From: Desulfobacteraceae bacterium
GTDB taxonomy: Bacteria > Desulfobacterota > Desulfobacteria > Desulfobacterales > Desulfobacteraceae
Length of the DNA stretch: 64,000 bases
NCBI GenBank assembly: GCA_024225635.1
Contig: JAAEMK010000106.1
Location: 27,034-91,033 of the forward strand
Direction: 5' to 3'
Shown: in pieces, positions 25,126-33,005 of the stretch
Layout: each line of letters begins with the position of its first letter
Position numbering within the stretch: the first letter of the stretch is position 1
The notes under the pieces: model-generated
Told to the model about the DNA's origin: nothing
The model's input: only the letters and a program-made list of their open reading frames with translations
Databases searched by the model: none
Translations under genes and position numbers: made by a program

Positions 25126-25452
25126 TTATTCAGCGGATTTCTGGCTCATCTCAGCCCTGACATCCTGAATTTTCTCTTTAAATTCCTCAACCCCGCCCTG
25201 GACTGCGGCCCAGGTCTTTATGGCGCCTTCGGTCATTTTCTCACGCACTTTCGGGTTTGTCGCAACAAGGGTCACGCCCGCTGCAATAAGGAACCCCTTA
25301 AGGTATGAAGAGTCTGAAAAATCCAGCCAGCCGGACGTCAAACCAGTCTGATCGTCAGCGACGCTTGTTTCACCTATCAACTCTTTTTTCTGTATCATAT
25401 CCGCCTGTTCCGTGCTCGTTTTCAGGGTTATATTTTCCTGATCCATAATCAT
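25126..25452 (-). CDS. DUF5132-like small membrane protein, 108 residues
   Basis: A polar N-terminus is followed by one Gly/Ala-rich hydrophobic span (YLKGFLIAAGVTLVATNPKV) and a long amphipathic, charged helix (VEEFKEKIQDVRAEMSQ). This span-then-helix pattern matches DUF5132/YtxH-type proteins and also the 64- and 53-residue proteins of the convergent operon. The gene lies 14 bp before the 75-residue gene and 20 bp after the MamC-like gene. The role is unknown; membrane shaping is a guess from context. Confidence 0.6.
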   Translation of the reverse strand: MIMDQENITLKTSTEQADMIQKKELIGETSVADDQTGLTSGWLDFSDSSYLKGFLIAAGVTLVATNPKVREKMTEGAIKTWAAVQGGVEEFKEKIQDVRAEMSQKSAE

Positions 25453-25472
25453 ATCTCCATGGAAATTAATTT

Positions 25473-26081
25473 TTAGGCTTTATCTTCTTTAAGAGTGTCA
25501 TCTTCTTTCTTCGGAGAAGATTTTGCACTGCTCTTTTTTGTTTTTGGAGCAGCCTTCTTTTTGGCAGCGCCCTTTGCGGCCTCGGTTTTTTTCTTTGCAG
25601 GCTCGGCCTCTTTTACGGGCTCGGCCTCTTTTACCGGCTCAGCCTCTTTTACCGGCTCGGCCTCTTTTACCGGCTCGGCCTCTTTTACCGGCTCAGCCTC
25701 TGTATCGGCAACGGGCTCAGCCTTTTTTGCAGGTTCACAAGCTTCAGCCGCCTCAACATTAACGGGCTCAGGCGCCGTAAAATTATCCCATAGATATTTT
25801 GTACCAATGGACACCCCGACAAAACCGACAAGCCCAAGCAGGGAGCCGCCAAGACCTGAAGCGCCGACCACGGCAGCGGCAGATGCCGTAGCAACACCTG
25901 TACCGGCAGATTCGCTGAGAACGGTCTTCACAGCCTGATCTTTTTGAAGATTACCTTTTCTCACCTGATTGAAAGTTTTTGCTGTGGCAACGGTGCCTCC
26001 CACAACAGCACCGGTAAATCCCGCGGCAACGGTTGCAGCCAAGAGCGGATTGGCAGTTGAACTCCTTTTATAATCAGCCAT
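25473..26081 (-). CDS. MamC-like membrane protein with EAEPVK repeat tail
   Basis: The first 100 of 202 residues form two Gly/Ala-rich hydrophobic segments (about 12-34 and 60-92) joined by a basic loop (TFNQVRKGNLQKDQAVKTVL), ending in GTKYLWDNF. This layout and several positions match MamC/Mms13, the abundant magnetosome membrane protein that binds magnetite through its inner loop. The second half is a charged tail with five EAEPVK repeats (residues 128-157) and a Lys/Ala-rich end. The likeness is by eye and needs a profile search. It is encoded 8 bp after the Gln-rich repeat gene. A structural protein of an iron compartment is the working hypothesis. Confidence 0.55.
   Translation of the reverse strand: MADYKRSSTANPLLAATVAAGFTGAVVGGTVATAKTFNQVRKGNLQKDQAVKTVLSESAGTGVATASAAAVVGASGLGGSLLGLVGFVGVSIGTKYLWDNFTAPEPVNVEAAEACEPAKKAEPVADTEAEPVKEAEPVKEAEPVKEAEPVKEAEPVKEAEPAKKKTEAAKGAAKKKAAPKTKKSSAKSSPKKEDDTLKEDKA
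25611..25700 (-). repeat. Five tandem 18-bp repeats (EAEPVK)
   Basis: Five copies of an 18-bp unit, GGCTCGGCCTCTTTTACC on the plus strand with minor changes, encode EAEPVK on the minus strand. They are in frame and within the MamC-like gene; copy number is likely to vary. Confidence 0.85.
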
Positions 26082-26089
26082 TCTGTCTC

Positions 26090-26920
26090 CTATGCGGTTT
26101 TTCCAAACATATTCATCATCTTTGCAATGCCGGTTGCAGCAAGCCCCTTGACAGCTTCATTGTTCATGGCAAAGACAGTGGCTGCTCCCACCATGGAACC
26201 CTTCCAGAACTGGGTATCAACATCGCCCATCAACTCCATCACATCGGTCATTTCAGGAGGCTGACCCTTGGCAAGGGAACCAACAATTTCCATGAACTTG
26301 CCATATTTATGTTCATCGAATTTCGGTGTTTTCTCCTCTGCCTGGACAACAGGCTGCTGCATGGGCTGGGCCTGATAGACCGGCTGCTGCATCTGACCCT
26401 GGATGGGCTGGGCCTGGTAAACCGGCTGCTGCATCTGGCCCTGGGCAGGCTGGGCCTGGTAGACCGGCTGCTGCATCTGGCCCTGGACGGGCTGGGCCTG
26501 GTAGACCGGCTGCTGCATCTGGCCCTGGACAGGCTGGGCCTGGTAGACCGGCTGCTGCATCTGGCCCTGGACGGGCTGGGCCTGGTAGACCGGCTGCTGC
26601 ATCTGGCCCTGGGCAGGCTGGGCCTGGTAGACCGGCTGCTGCATCTGGCCCTGGGCAGGCTGGGCCTGGTAGACCGGTTGCTGCGTCTGCCCCTGGGCCG
26701 GCTGGGCCTCGTAAACCGGCTGCTGCATCTGGCCCTGGGCAGGCTGGGCCTGGTAGACCGGCTGCTGCATCTGGCCCTGGGCAGGCTGGGCCTGCATACC
26801 TTCGGCACCCGGCTGTACATCCCCACCCATGGGCTGATCCATGGAGTGATCGGCAGCCATGCCGTCCTGGCCGGACAGATTATCTGAATTCATCCCTGTC
26901 TGATTTTCCGATTCATACAT
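26090..26920 (-). CDS. Gln/Pro-rich 14-residue-repeat protein with hydrophobic C-terminal domain
   Basis: The 276-residue protein has an acidic, Met-rich N-terminus, then ten copies of AQPAQGQMQQPVYQ (residues 44-183; position 4 is Ala, Val or Ile) and a partial eleventh. The C-terminal 80 residues form a separate domain with helical and hydrophobic parts (FMEIVGSLAKGQPPEMTDVM, WKGSMVGAATVFAMNNEAV). No known family is recognised. The low-complexity Gln/Tyr repeat is the kind that self-associates, and the C-terminus may sit in a membrane. It lies between the first ATPase and the MamC-like gene in one operon. Confidence 0.7.
   Translation of the reverse strand: MYESENQTGMNSDNLSGQDGMAADHSMDQPMGGDVQPGAEGMQAQPAQGQMQQPVYQAQPAQGQMQQPVYEAQPAQGQTQQPVYQAQPAQGQMQQPVYQAQPAQGQMQQPVYQAQPVQGQMQQPVYQAQPVQGQMQQPVYQAQPVQGQMQQPVYQAQPAQGQMQQPVYQAQPIQGQMQQPVYQAQPMQQPVVQAEEKTPKFDEHKYGKFMEIVGSLAKGQPPEMTDVMELMGDVDTQFWKGSMVGAATVFAMNNEAVKGLAATGIAKMMNMFGKTA
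26372..26791 (-). repeat. Ten tandem 42-bp coding repeats
   Basis: A 42-bp unit (CTGGGCCTGGTAGACCGGCT then GCTGCATCTGGCCCTG on the plus strand) repeats ten times in frame with few changes, mostly synonymous or at the Ala/Val/Ile position. It is a coding minisatellite, not a CRISPR. Confidence 0.9.
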
Positions 26921-26941
26921 AACTATTTCCCCTGTTTCTCA

Positions 26942-29122
26942 TTATTTTCTATCATTATTTTCTATCAGTTCCGGGTTATACCCAAGAAGCCTGCTTGAAT
27001 TAAGCATAATCCCGGCTGTGTGTGTAATGTGGATCAACCCTGCAGTGACCGGAGAGAGTATGCCAAGCGCTCCGAGCACCACACCGACTACATTGGATCC
27101 CGTGGCGATCCAAAAGTTCTGGTGAACGACTTTCAGTGTTTGCTGACTCAGGCTGTGCACATAGGCGATGCCGTTGAGGTCATCCCTTACCAGGGCAATA
27201 TCGGCAGCTTCTATGGCAACCTCAGACCCCCCTGCCCCCATGGCGATTCCAATGTCGGCCTCGGCAAGGGCCAGGGCATCGTTTATGCCGTCCCCGACCA
27301 TCAGGACCTGATTGTCTTCATTCTTAAGTTTATTGACAATCGACGCCTTGTCTTCCGGCATGACGGAGTGGTAACATTTTGTCATATTAAGCTTGGATGC
27401 GAGATGCTTGGCGGTAAATTCCTCATCCCCTGTAATCATGACGGTGTTTTCTACACCATTTCCCCTAAGGTATGCAATAACTTTTTCAATGTCGGGCCGA
27501 TCCTGGTTGGCAAACCCCATCACTCCTGCAAGGCGCTTATCCCTGGCAATAAAGATGGTGGTAAGCCCCCTCTGTTTGAATTCACCAAGCTTTTCATTGA
27601 CATTTGAGGTATCGATGGAGAATTTCTCCATCATCTTCCTGCTGCCGATAAGAATCTCCCTGCCGTGGATCTCGGACCTGACCCCCCGGCCCAGGATATA
27701 CTCGCACACATCATGAACAATGGGACTGACCCCCCGGCGTTCCGCCTCGGTCTTGATGGCCATGGCGATGGGATGAAAATTGTGCATCTCAGCCGAACAT
27801 GCAAGCTGGATGATCTCATTGTCATCCACATCAGAGACATTGATCATCTCCTGGATGATGGGCTGGTTGGTTGTCAGGGTGCCGGTCTTGTCAAAGCAGA
27901 CCACATCGGCTTTTCCAGCCTCCTCGAGGTAACGGCCTCCCTTGATGAGGATGTTACGCTTTGCTGCGGCACTTATGGCCGCGCTGATGGCCGTTGATGC
28001 CGACAGAATGGTTGCACAGGGACAGGCCATGACGAGCATCACGGTAAAGGCCCGCCACAGGCTTGCCGTGGCAAGATAGGTTCCAAGGGTCACAACAAAA
28101 CTGGCCTTGATCAGGTTTGCGGCAAGCTTGTCCGCAACCCCTTCCACGGGCGCCTTGTTTTCCATTGAGTCTTCGACCATGGTCAGCACCCTGGAGAGAT
28201 AGGTTTTGTCCCCCACCTCATCGGCCCTGACAAAGATGACTCCCTGGCGGACAAAGGTGCCGGCAAAGACCTTATCCTCGACCTTGCGGACAATGGTTTC
28301 CGACCGTCCGTTTATGGGAGATTCATCAACCACCGCCTCTCCCTTGATGATCTCTCCGTCAACCGAGATCTTTTCACCGGTGTGCAGCACCACGGTATCC
28401 CCCTGGCGGACATCACTCACCGGGACCTCCACCTCTACGCCATCCACTAATAAATAGGTGTTTTTTGCCGTTACCTGGAGGATATCCCGGATGGACCTGC
28501 GGGATTTTTCAGTGATCCAGCTCTGGAGCAGCTCCCCGCCGCTTGTTATCCAGAGAATCTCCAGGGCAGCCAGGGCTTCACCCGCCCCGCAGGCGATAAG
28601 GATCGAGGCCCCGAGGAACACTTCCAGAGAGAAGCGCTTCTCCTTGATCTGGTCAAGCCCTCTTTTTATAAGTGGAATGGCGGCCAGGGCGACAACAACG
28701 CCCAGGGGAGTGAACAGGCCCTGGGCAATGACTCCTCCCAGGATTGTCTCCTTGACAAAGACACCCGCCGTTACGGCCGAAAGCCCGGCAAACCGGATGG
28801 CGTTCGACCGGATCGCATCCTTGCCCGACGTCTTGTCTGACGCCTTAGCGCAGGCGCACTGGACCTTCTTTTCCGCCTTCCCGGCAAAGTAATCCCGTAC
28901 GGCTGCAATGACAGCATTCTCACTGACCACGGCATTATCATACCGGATGACCAGACTCGCGCTTTTGGGGTTTGCCCTCAACCCGGTAATGCCGGGGAGT
29001 CCTTCCAGGGCCCCCACAACATCATTGGCAGCCTCCGGATTGAACCGGATCACCTTTGCCTTGAATCTCAGTCTCCGGGCAATGGCGTGCTTGACTTCCA
29101 GAGCCCCTTTTATGACAATCAT
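26942..29122 (-). CDS. P1B-type metal ATPase with altered actuator motif (NGR for TGE)
   Basis: The 726-residue pump has an N-terminal HMA_2-like domain with an Arg cluster (ARRLRFKAKVIR), a CxC pair at 89-91, a membrane motif CPC at 367-369 and FDKTGTLT with Asp411. Two core motifs are changed: the actuator TGES is NGRS (271-274, in DESPINGRSETI), losing the Glu that drives dephosphorylation, and GDGINDAP reads GDGINDAL (610-617). It may thus be slow, regulated or a metal-bound scaffold instead of a normal pump. It is the first gene of the operon that also holds the SCA-type ATPase. An operator-like palindrome lies about 50 bp upstream. Confidence 0.8.
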   Translation of the reverse strand: MIVIKGALEVKHAIARRLRFKAKVIRFNPEAANDVVGALEGLPGITGLRANPKSASLVIRYDNAVVSENAVIAAVRDYFAGKAEKKVQCACAKASDKTSGKDAIRSNAIRFAGLSAVTAGVFVKETILGGVIAQGLFTPLGVVVALAAIPLIKRGLDQIKEKRFSLEVFLGASILIACGAGEALAALEILWITSGGELLQSWITEKSRRSIRDILQVTAKNTYLLVDGVEVEVPVSDVRQGDTVVLHTGEKISVDGEIIKGEAVVDESPINGRSETIVRKVEDKVFAGTFVRQGVIFVRADEVGDKTYLSRVLTMVEDSMENKAPVEGVADKLAANLIKASFVVTLGTYLATASLWRAFTVMLVMACPCATILSASTAISAAISAAAKRNILIKGGRYLEEAGKADVVCFDKTGTLTTNQPIIQEMINVSDVDDNEIIQLACSAEMHNFHPIAMAIKTEAERRGVSPIVHDVCEYILGRGVRSEIHGREILIGSRKMMEKFSIDTSNVNEKLGEFKQRGLTTIFIARDKRLAGVMGFANQDRPDIEKVIAYLRGNGVENTVMITGDEEFTAKHLASKLNMTKCYHSVMPEDKASIVNKLKNEDNQVLMVGDGINDALALAEADIGIAMGAGGSEVAIEAADIALVRDDLNGIAYVHSLSQQTLKVVHQNFWIATGSNVVGVVLGALGILSPVTAGLIHITHTAGIMLNSSRLLGYNPELIENNDRK

Positions 29123-29171
29123 CTATTTCACCCTCTTTCTCAATAAGGTAAATATTATCCAGCATTAAAAA

Positions 29172-29193
29172 AAAGTTAGGTTTGCCATACTTT
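29172..29193 (-). promoter_or_regulatory. Operator-like palindrome upstream of the ATPase operon
   Basis: AAAGTTAG-GTTTGC-CATACTTT has 6 of 8 arm positions symmetric and fits the AAGTTTG-N6-CAAACTT pattern shared with other iron genes in this window. It lies 50 bp upstream of the first gene of the minus-strand operon. Confidence 0.5.
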
Positions 29194-29410
29194 GCGCCAT
29201 TTGTCAACTTTTTCCGGGACCATTTGACTCACACAAAAAATCGTAAAACAACCTTTCCCGGACGGCCGGGTTGACTTCAAACAAAAAAAGCTTAACATTT
29301 CAGCATGATCACTCCCAAAAAGAGGCGGGGCACCCTTCATGGACCGACCCAATGGACATGAACCGCCCGCCGCCCATAATAATGACACGATCCGCCCAAG
29401 GAGACTTTCC

Positions 29411-29605
29411 ATGGAAATATTAGACATGGCTGTTACAGCACTCATCGTTCTCATTGCCGCCATATATGTCGTAAGACAGATCACCAGCAACAAAGGCTGC
29501 TCCTCCTGCGCCAACTGCAGCCACCGCTCCCAAAATCCAAACACGGTACAGATCATGGATTCACCGGACCATGTGAACCAACCGCCCGAATCAAGAAGCC
29601 ACTAA
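29411..29605 (+). CDS. FeoB-associated Cys-rich membrane protein
   Basis: The 64-residue protein starts at the ATG 29411 (MEILDMAVTALIVLIAAIYV) with GGAGAC upstream. It has one membrane span followed by KGCSSCANCSH, the pattern of the FeoB_associated family, small Cys-rich proteins encoded beside feoB. The cysteines may bind ferrous iron at the FeoB exit (inference). It precedes feoA and feoB, separated by a hairpin and a promoter region. Confidence 0.8.
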   Translation: MEILDMAVTALIVLIAAIYVVRQITSNKGCSSCANCSHRSQNPNTVQIMDSPDHVNQPPESRSH

Positions 29606-29627
29606 CCCCGGCAGCGGCCTTTCAACC

Positions 29628-29658
29628 GCCACTCCTGCACCCCCTGTGCAGGAGTGGC
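29628..29658 (+). terminator. Strong hairpin between FeoB-associated gene and feoA
   Basis: GCCACTCCTGCAC and GTGCAGGAGTGGC form a perfect 13-bp stem with a 5-nt loop. No T run follows, so it may terminate weakly or protect the 3' end. Confidence 0.6.
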
Positions 29659-29764
29659 CATCAATCCATCCGCAAAACAGCGCCCCCCCGGCAAAACCGG
29701 TCACTTCCGATTAAAAAACGACCGCAAAATCACACCTGTCCAAAAACGACGGCAATGTAGAAAA

Positions 29765-29780
29765 ATTAGGAACCCCTAAT
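29765..29780 (+). promoter_or_regulatory. Palindrome ATTAGG-N4-CCTAAT upstream of feoAB
   Basis: ATTAGG-AACC-CCTAAT is a perfect inverted repeat about 120 bp before feoA. It has the half-site of DtxR-type boxes but a shorter spacer, and overlaps the region where regulators of iron uptake normally bind. Confidence 0.45.
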
Positions 29781-29815
29781 CTTTTTACCTTGACCCAAGC
29801 ATTTTTTTAACCTAT

Positions 29816-29835
29816 AAGTTTGCCATTTCAAACTT
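29816..29835 (+). promoter_or_regulatory. Operator-like palindrome upstream of feoAB
   Basis: AAGTTTG-CCATTT-CAAACTT is a perfect 7-bp inverted repeat with a 6-bp spacer, 66 bp before the feoA start. It is the best copy of the motif found before several iron genes in the window. Confidence 0.65.
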
Positions 29836-29901
29836 TTCATGGAAGGTCCATAAAGTTTGGAATAAACAATTAAACTCAACCACACAACAGGATTGACACC
29901 C

Positions 29902-30123
29902 ATGACACTATTGAGCAAAACACCCCCCGGGGGCAGCGTCAGCATCAAGCAGGTGACCGCGGAAGGGAAACTCGGCCAGCGCCTCATGGACCTTGGGCTA
30001 TACCCCGGCCTCACCGTCAAGGTGGTCAGGAACGCCCCCCTTGAAGACCCCATGGAGATCGAGATCAACGGCTATTTTCTAAGCTTGAGGCATGAAGAGG
30101 CAGACTATGTTGAAATCAGCTGA
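29902..30123 (+). CDS. feoA: Ferrous iron transport protein A
   Basis: The 73-residue protein is a single FeoA SH3-like domain: LGQRLMDLGLYPGLTVKVVR and the terminal EADYVEIS. FeoA is cytoplasmic and assists FeoB. The ATG at 29902 is used; a TTG nine bases upstream is possible. The end overlaps the feoB start, as usual in feo operons. A second feoAB set lies at 40153-42562. Confidence 0.9.
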   Translation: MTLLSKTPPGGSVSIKQVTAEGKLGQRLMDLGLYPGLTVKVVRNAPLEDPMEIEINGYFLSLRHEEADYVEIS

Positions 30124-32596
30124 GCTGGCGGCCCACAAACGGCTCATCGCACTGGCCGGCCAGCCGAACTGCGGTAAATCAACGGTGTTCAATGCGATCA
30201 CCGGGGCCAGCCAGCACGTTGCAAACTACCCGGGCGTGACAGTTGAGAAGCTGTCGGGCTCCTGCTCCATCAACGGCAGCCGGGTGGAGATCGTGGACCT
30301 TCCAGGCACCTACTCCCTGACCTCCTTCTCCCCCGAGGAAAAGGTATCCAGGGACTTCATCCTCCATGACAAACCAGAGACCATCATCAACGTGGCGGAT
30401 GCCTCCAGCATCAAGCGAAGCCTCTACCTCACCTTCCAGCTCCTGGAGATGGAGACCCCGGTCATCCTGGACCTGAACATGATGGATGTGGCCGTAAAAA
30501 AGGGAATGACCATTGATGCCGCAGGACTTGCCCGGGAGCTTGGCATCCCGGTGGTTCCAACGGCCATCAAGCGCGGAGAAGGCAAGAAAACGCTTATTGA
30601 AACCGTTGATAAATCCATCTCATCCGGTTTCACTTCCGATTTCAAGGTGGATTACGGCCCCATGGAACCCGCCATAGAAGCCGTCTCATCCGCGATCACG
30701 GCCTCAACCGGCGCCTTTTCCTACCCCCTGAGATGGCTTGCCATCAAGCTCATGGAGGGGGATACCGAGGTGGAAAAACTTATCAACGCCACCATGCCCG
30801 AGTCAGGCAAAATCCTTGACCAGGTCAAAGGGGAGCAGCGCAGATTCAGCCAGAGCCAGGGGGAATCACCGGAAAAACACATTGCCTACGCCCGCTACAG
30901 GGAAGCGGACCGGCTCAACGCCGCCTTCATTACCCAGAAGCCGATGACGAGCAAGAGCCTCACGGACAAGATAGACGCGGTTGTGTGCCACAAATTCCTT
31001 GGCCCTGTCATCCTTGCCCTGGTCGTATTCGCCCTGTACAATCTATCCATCGTCCAGGGATATAAGATCACCAACTACACCTGGCCGCTCCTGGCCAAGC
31101 TGAGGATCTTCACCGAATGGATCATGCCCGATCCGGGCTTCATTACCGAACCCATGATCCGTTCCCTCTCCCTCTGGTTTGTGGACAGCGTCAATGCCCT
31201 GCTCAATTACGTCCCCATCTTCTTCATCCTCTTTTCCCTGATCGCCATCCTCGAGGACAGCGGCTACATGCCCAGGATGGCCTTTATCCTGGACAGGCTG
31301 CTCGCCCGGTTCGGCCTCCACGGACAGTCCACGCTCCCCATGGTGCTCGGGGGCGTCTATGTGGGAGGATGCGCAGTGCCGGCCATCATGTCCACCAAGG
31401 GCATCCCCGATGAAAAGGCAAGATTCGCCACCATGATGATCATTCCCATGCTCAACTGCCTGGCAAAGATCCCCCTCTATATCCTGATCATCAACATCTA
31501 CTTTGCGGACCACAAATCCCTGCTCATGGTCTTCATCGCCACCATCACCCTGATGCTGGCCCTGCCGGTGGCCAAAATCCTCACCATGACCCTGCTGAAG
31601 AACAAACCCAGCGAACCCTTTATCATGGAGCTGCCCACCTACCACCTTCCCACCGTTTCAGGCGTCCTGAAACGGGCGCTGGAGCGAATCTGGATGTTCC
31701 TGAAAAAGATCGTCACCATTGTTGCCGCGGTTGCCGTGGTGATCTTCGCGCTTCTCCAGTTCCCCGGGCTCACGGATGAAAGAAAAGCGTGGTACGACGA
31801 TCAGGCGGAGGTCGCCATGGAGACCTTTCACAAGAAGATGGCAAACACCTCCTTTGGCGAAGCCTTGACCACCAATGACTCGGCCATGGAGCTCATCCTG
31901 TTCGCGGACAGGTACAAGAACGCCAGAATGGGAGCCGGCAAGGCCGCCATGGCAAAGATCAACACCCGGTTCAAATTGGAAAACCCGACCTTCCACGCCA
32001 TTACCACGGGCAAGGGGAGCAAGGAGGCGAAGAAGGCCAAGCGCACCCTGAAAAAGCTCTCCCAGGCACGAAAAAAGCTGCTTAGGGGAATCAAGCAGGA
32101 GAAGATCCGGAACAGCTTTCTGGGAAAATTCGGCCAGGCCCTGGAGCCTGTCACCCAATGGGCAGGGTTCAACTGGCGGGTCAACATCGCCCTGTTGAGT
32201 TCCTTTGCAGCCAAGGAGAGCACGGTTGCAACCCTGGGGGTTCTCTACCAGCAGGAGGCGGACATGGAGAACCAGAGCCTTGAAAAAAGGATGAAAGAGG
32301 GAGAAAAGGGATTTACCCAGCTCCACGCCCTGGCGCTTCTCCTGATGATGGCCCTGTTTCCGCCCTGTGTGGCCACCATGATCACCATGAAGATCCAGTC
32401 GGGATCGGTAAAGATGATGCTCATCAGCTTTGGCTATCAATCCCTGCTGGGATTCACGGTTGCGGCATCGGTGTTCACCATCTCATCCCTGCTCGGACTC
32501 ACGGGGCTGCAGGCGATGTTCGGATTCTGGTTTTTAGCCCTGCTTGGCGCAGTGGCAATGGGATTTATCAATCCCAAAAAAGATATCACAATTTAA
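30092..32596 (+). CDS. feoB: Ferrous iron transporter B, copy 1
   Basis: The 834-residue protein imports Fe2+ across the inner membrane. The N-terminal G domain has GQPNCGKST (G1) and DLPGTYSLTSF (G3); a GDI-like spacer follows, then Gate/FeoB core helices with GGCAVPAIMSTKG. The second Gate region reads NCLAKIPLY, where FeoB2 has NCGAKVPVF. A charged insert (about 570-690, with KKAKRTLKKLSQARKKLLRG) makes it longer than usual. ATG at 30107 (MLKSAELAA) is an alternative start. It overlaps feoA by frame shift. The next gene starts 11 bp after the stop. Confidence 0.92.
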   Translation: MKRQTMLKSAELAAHKRLIALAGQPNCGKSTVFNAITGASQHVANYPGVTVEKLSGSCSINGSRVEIVDLPGTYSLTSFSPEEKVSRDFILHDKPETIINVADASSIKRSLYLTFQLLEMETPVILDLNMMDVAVKKGMTIDAAGLARELGIPVVPTAIKRGEGKKTLIETVDKSISSGFTSDFKVDYGPMEPAIEAVSSAITASTGAFSYPLRWLAIKLMEGDTEVEKLINATMPESGKILDQVKGEQRRFSQSQGESPEKHIAYARYREADRLNAAFITQKPMTSKSLTDKIDAVVCHKFLGPVILALVVFALYNLSIVQGYKITNYTWPLLAKLRIFTEWIMPDPGFITEPMIRSLSLWFVDSVNALLNYVPIFFILFSLIAILEDSGYMPRMAFILDRLLARFGLHGQSTLPMVLGGVYVGGCAVPAIMSTKGIPDEKARFATMMIIPMLNCLAKIPLYILIINIYFADHKSLLMVFIATITLMLALPVAKILTMTLLKNKPSEPFIMELPTYHLPTVSGVLKRALERIWMFLKKIVTIVAAVAVVIFALLQFPGLTDERKAWYDDQAEVAMETFHKKMANTSFGEALTTNDSAMELILFADRYKNARMGAGKAAMAKINTRFKLENPTFHAITTGKGSKEAKKAKRTLKKLSQARKKLLRGIKQEKIRNSFLGKFGQALEPVTQWAGFNWRVNIALLSSFAAKESTVATLGVLYQQEADMENQSLEKRMKEGEKGFTQLHALALLLMMALFPPCVATMITMKIQSGSVKMMLISFGYQSLLGFTVAASVFTISSLLGLTGLQAMFGFWFLALLGAVAMGFINPKKDITI

Positions 32597-32607
32597 AGGA
32601 GATCATC

Positions 32608-32925
32608 ATGATCAAGAAAGGTTTTATCGCGACAATACTCATATCCCTCTTCATGGCGGCCCCGGCATTGGCCCACACCCCCCTGTGCAGCTGCTGGGAC
32701 GAAGGGGACGGCACCATCACCTGCGAAGGAGGATTTTCCGACGGTTCCTCTGCCCAAGGCGTCGTGATGTACGTCAACGAGAAGAACGGAAAAACCCTAT
32801 TCAAGGGCCAGATGAACGAATTCAGCGAGTTTTCGTTCAAAAAACCCTCCCAGTCCTACACCGTCATATTTGACGCGGGGGAAGGACACAAGGTTGAAGT
32901 GAACGGCGAGGAGATCGTCGAATAA
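32608..32925 (+). CDS. Small secreted protein after feoB
   Basis: The 105-residue protein has a signal peptide (MIKKGFIATILISLFMAAPA then LAH) and a mature part with CSCWDEGDGTITCEGGFSDG, which holds three Cys and many acidic residues. It begins 11 bp after feoB with AAAGGAG upstream, so it is in the feo operon. The mature domain looks like a small beta fold similar to the ends of DUF4198-type proteins. A periplasmic iron-binding role is a guess. Confidence 0.65.
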   Translation: MIKKGFIATILISLFMAAPALAHTPLCSCWDEGDGTITCEGGFSDGSSAQGVVMYVNEKNGKTLFKGQMNEFSEFSFKKPSQSYTVIFDAGEGHKVEVNGEEIVE

Positions 32926-32939
32926 TTTTTTTACCCGTT

Positions 32940-32959
32940 AAGTTTGGCTCAACAAATTT
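32940..32959 (+). promoter_or_regulatory. Operator-like palindrome upstream of DUF4198 gene
   Basis: AAGTTTG-GCTCAA-CAAATTT matches the shared motif with 6 of 7 arm positions symmetric and lies 46 bp before the start at 33006. Confidence 0.55.
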
Positions 32960-33005
32960 AATTTCACACACAGGATCAATTCAACAAACAAAACAAGGAG
33001 AAAAG

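Noticed and set aside
26372-26791. Regular repeats that could be taken for a CRISPR array
   Set aside because: The 42-bp units are contiguous, in frame and without unique spacers, and encode a 14-residue repeat. No cas genes are near.
26033-26887. Long plus-strand open frame (284 residues, Leu/Arg-rich repeats) opposite the Gln-rich gene
   Set aside because: It is the antisense of a repeat whose unit length is a multiple of three, so it stays open by chance. It has no ribosome-binding site and no family.
21974-29122. A true magnetosome island
   Set aside because: Only a MamC-like protein is seen. MamA, MamB, MamE, MamK or Mad proteins are not recognised, so magnetosome formation is not supported from this window.
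29765-29835. A classic Fur box before feoAB
   Set aside because: No good match to the GATAATGATAATCATTATC pattern is seen; the palindromes there follow another half-site.
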